A stretch of DNA of 64,000 nucleotides from positions 372,001-436,000 of the forward strand of contig OZ244046.1 in the NCBI GenBank assembly GCA_965215055.1, given 5' to 3'. The position numbers were made by a program, and so were the translations under genes. The stretch comes from G965215055 sp965215055 (lineage in GTDB: Bacteria; Pseudomonadota; Gammaproteobacteria; UBA4575). The number at the start of each line of letters is the position of its first letter. Positions within the stretch are counted from its first letter, which is position 1. Positions 63,232 to 64,000 of the stretch are shown here, piece after piece. Below the pieces are notes generated by a model. It did no database searches, was not told the origin of the DNA, and saw nothing but the letters and a program-made list of their open reading frames with translations.

Positions 63232-63684
63232 TCAGGGCTGTACTGTTTCCTTTATGCTTTCTACTTTTGTTACTGGGTATCCCATCCCTTGCATGATTAT
63301 TTTTCTTTCGTCTGCCAAAATTTGTAAAAACCCAATACCCACCCCTAAGGCCAATCCCATTATGGCCCATGCTCTGAAGTAATTCGTATCTTTTGCCTTA
63401 CGTGTTAAGTTTACGCTCATTAGTGCCCACATGACTCCAATCAGCAAAAGCATCCCCTTCACGATTCCTATCAATAACCCTGTCATTTGTAGTGGCGCTA
63501 TTGAGTATATGATTGTCATAGCTACTGCGATTGCTACACACACCACTATCATTTTTGTAATTTTTGCGTTCTGCCAAATCAACTTGCATACTGTCGTTAA
63601 CAATCCCCCTATGAATAGGACGATAAGTCCATGGAGGATCGCCCTTACTCCTTCAGGGTCGAATAGACTTTTGAGTTCTGCCAT
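63232..63684 (-). CDS. Membrane protein, unknown
   Basis: The 150-residue protein has four predicted helices (ILHGLIVLFIGGLLTTV, MIVVCVAIAVAMTIIYSI, LLIGIVKGMLLLIGVMWAL, AWAIMGLALGVGIGFLQIL). GGAG lies 8 bp before the ATG. It is downstream of the methylase fragment on the same strand, so it may belong to that system. Family not recognised. Confidence 0.65.
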   Translation of the reverse strand: MAELKSLFDPEGVRAILHGLIVLFIGGLLTTVCKLIWQNAKITKMIVVCVAIAVAMTIIYSIAPLQMTGLLIGIVKGMLLLIGVMWALMSVNLTRKAKDTNYFRAWAIMGLALGVGIGFLQILADERKIIMQGMGYPVTKVESIKETVQP

Positions 63685-63765
63685 TTATTTCTCCAGATTA
63701 GAATTAGGTAATATATCCCTTCCCTTCTCATCCCGCTTGATAATCGTCTTGAACTCATACCCCAT
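63685..63765 (-). CDS. Possible 26-codon small ORF
   Basis: From an ATG the frame reads MGYEFKTIIKRDEKGRD and ends NSNLEK, with its TAA directly abutting the ATG of the membrane protein. It may be a coupled leader peptide or chance. Confidence 0.25.
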   Translation of the reverse strand: MGYEFKTIIKRDEKGRDILPNSNLEK

Positions 63766-63808
63766 TGGCAGACAGACTAGAGTATAAAACCGGGTACCCT
63801 AGTCGCAC

Positions 63809-64000
63809 TCACGCATTGCTTTCTATTGCTTCTAGCCCCATGCGGTACTTGATGTCGTAGTTAATGATGAAGTCCAGTTCCTCATCTGTAAAGCCGTAGT
63901 GCTTCGCCAACACACAGTCGATTTTGTCAACGATAGGCTTTGAGGGCTTCTGGTCAAATTCATCGTAGATGACCTTTCCTGTCGTTTTGTAGCAGGTTTC
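63809..64000 (-). CDS. N6-adenine DNA methylase, C-terminal end (partial)
   Basis: Sixty-three codons and a stop; the 5' part is outside the window. The end reads VIYDEFDQKPSKPIVDKID, then LAKHYGFTDEELDFIINYDI and KYRMG, a C-terminal block I know from type II/IIG and PglX-like Eco57I-type methylases. Probably the modification component of a restriction or BREX-like system. Confidence 0.7.
   Translation of the reverse strand, partial: ETCYKTTGKVIYDEFDQKPSKPIVDKIDCVLAKHYGFTDEELDFIINYDIKYRMGLEAIESNA

Overview
The window is a compact stretch of gammaproteobacterial chromosome. The markers are a fadBA operon, mobA/mobB, a MetX-type homoserine acyltransferase, a Mug glycosylase, DsbB, msrPQ and a single-chain dissimilatory-type ATP sulfurylase (sat). 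The sat gene and the general gene set suggest a sulfur-oxidising lineage, but that is inference: no apr, dsr or sox gene is present here. No rRNA, CRISPR array, intact transposase or prophage was seen.

Layout. 1-5.4 kb (minus strand): a family of Hanks-type kinases fused to Sel1 (108-bp) repeats; each kinase-type gene is preceded by a conserved ~55-bp element with two inverted repeats. 5.5-26.5 kb: mostly housekeeping genes (SLC13 transporter, DMT exporter, a VWA / J-domain / NorD-like / aminotransferase operon, Prc protease, TraB, MazG-like, MoeB, MobA, MobB, citrate synthase, MetX, DsbB, Mug, MBL hydrolase, PA0069-type radical SAM).

26.7-36.4 kb is the most unusual part: a surface-polysaccharide array made of two copies of a polytopic membrane protein, three and a fraction copies of an O-antigen-ligase-like protein and two near-identical glycosyltransferases. 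They are joined by two kinds of repeated junction. Junction type R carries a conserved start leader (M-x-QADDLVKS) running into a poly-C tract and then into the gene body. The same leader and tract precede unrelated proteins, and tract lengths (C21, C10, an interrupted tract, C27) decide whether the body is in frame. Junction type B carries the ligase tail plus an MTVRH leader that also precedes two unrelated protein families. This reads as a phase-variable, recombining cassette system. A divergent wecB-like epimerase borders it.

37.5-43.7 kb: fadA-fadB, a GlcG/HbpS-type protein, sat and an M23 peptidase. 43.7-47.9 kb: an Mrr-type nuclease divergent from a GIY-YIG/PIN nuclease pair with a clear promoter and a 12-bp inverted repeat, plus an uncatalogued 55-residue double-glycine peptide. 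48-53 kb: a second Sel1/kinase cluster with recent 108-bp duplications and several decayed members. 53-60 kb: DUF1326/DUF2182, ferredoxin, DUF4396, an LplT-PlsC fusion, FadL, hemerythrin and truncated haemoglobin. 60-64 kb: msrPQ between two tRNA-Arg genes, tRNA-Ser, then a DprA-like SLOG gene and the C-terminus of a DNA methylase, which looks like the edge of a defence island.

All calls were made by reading translated sequence and motifs; no database search was possible.
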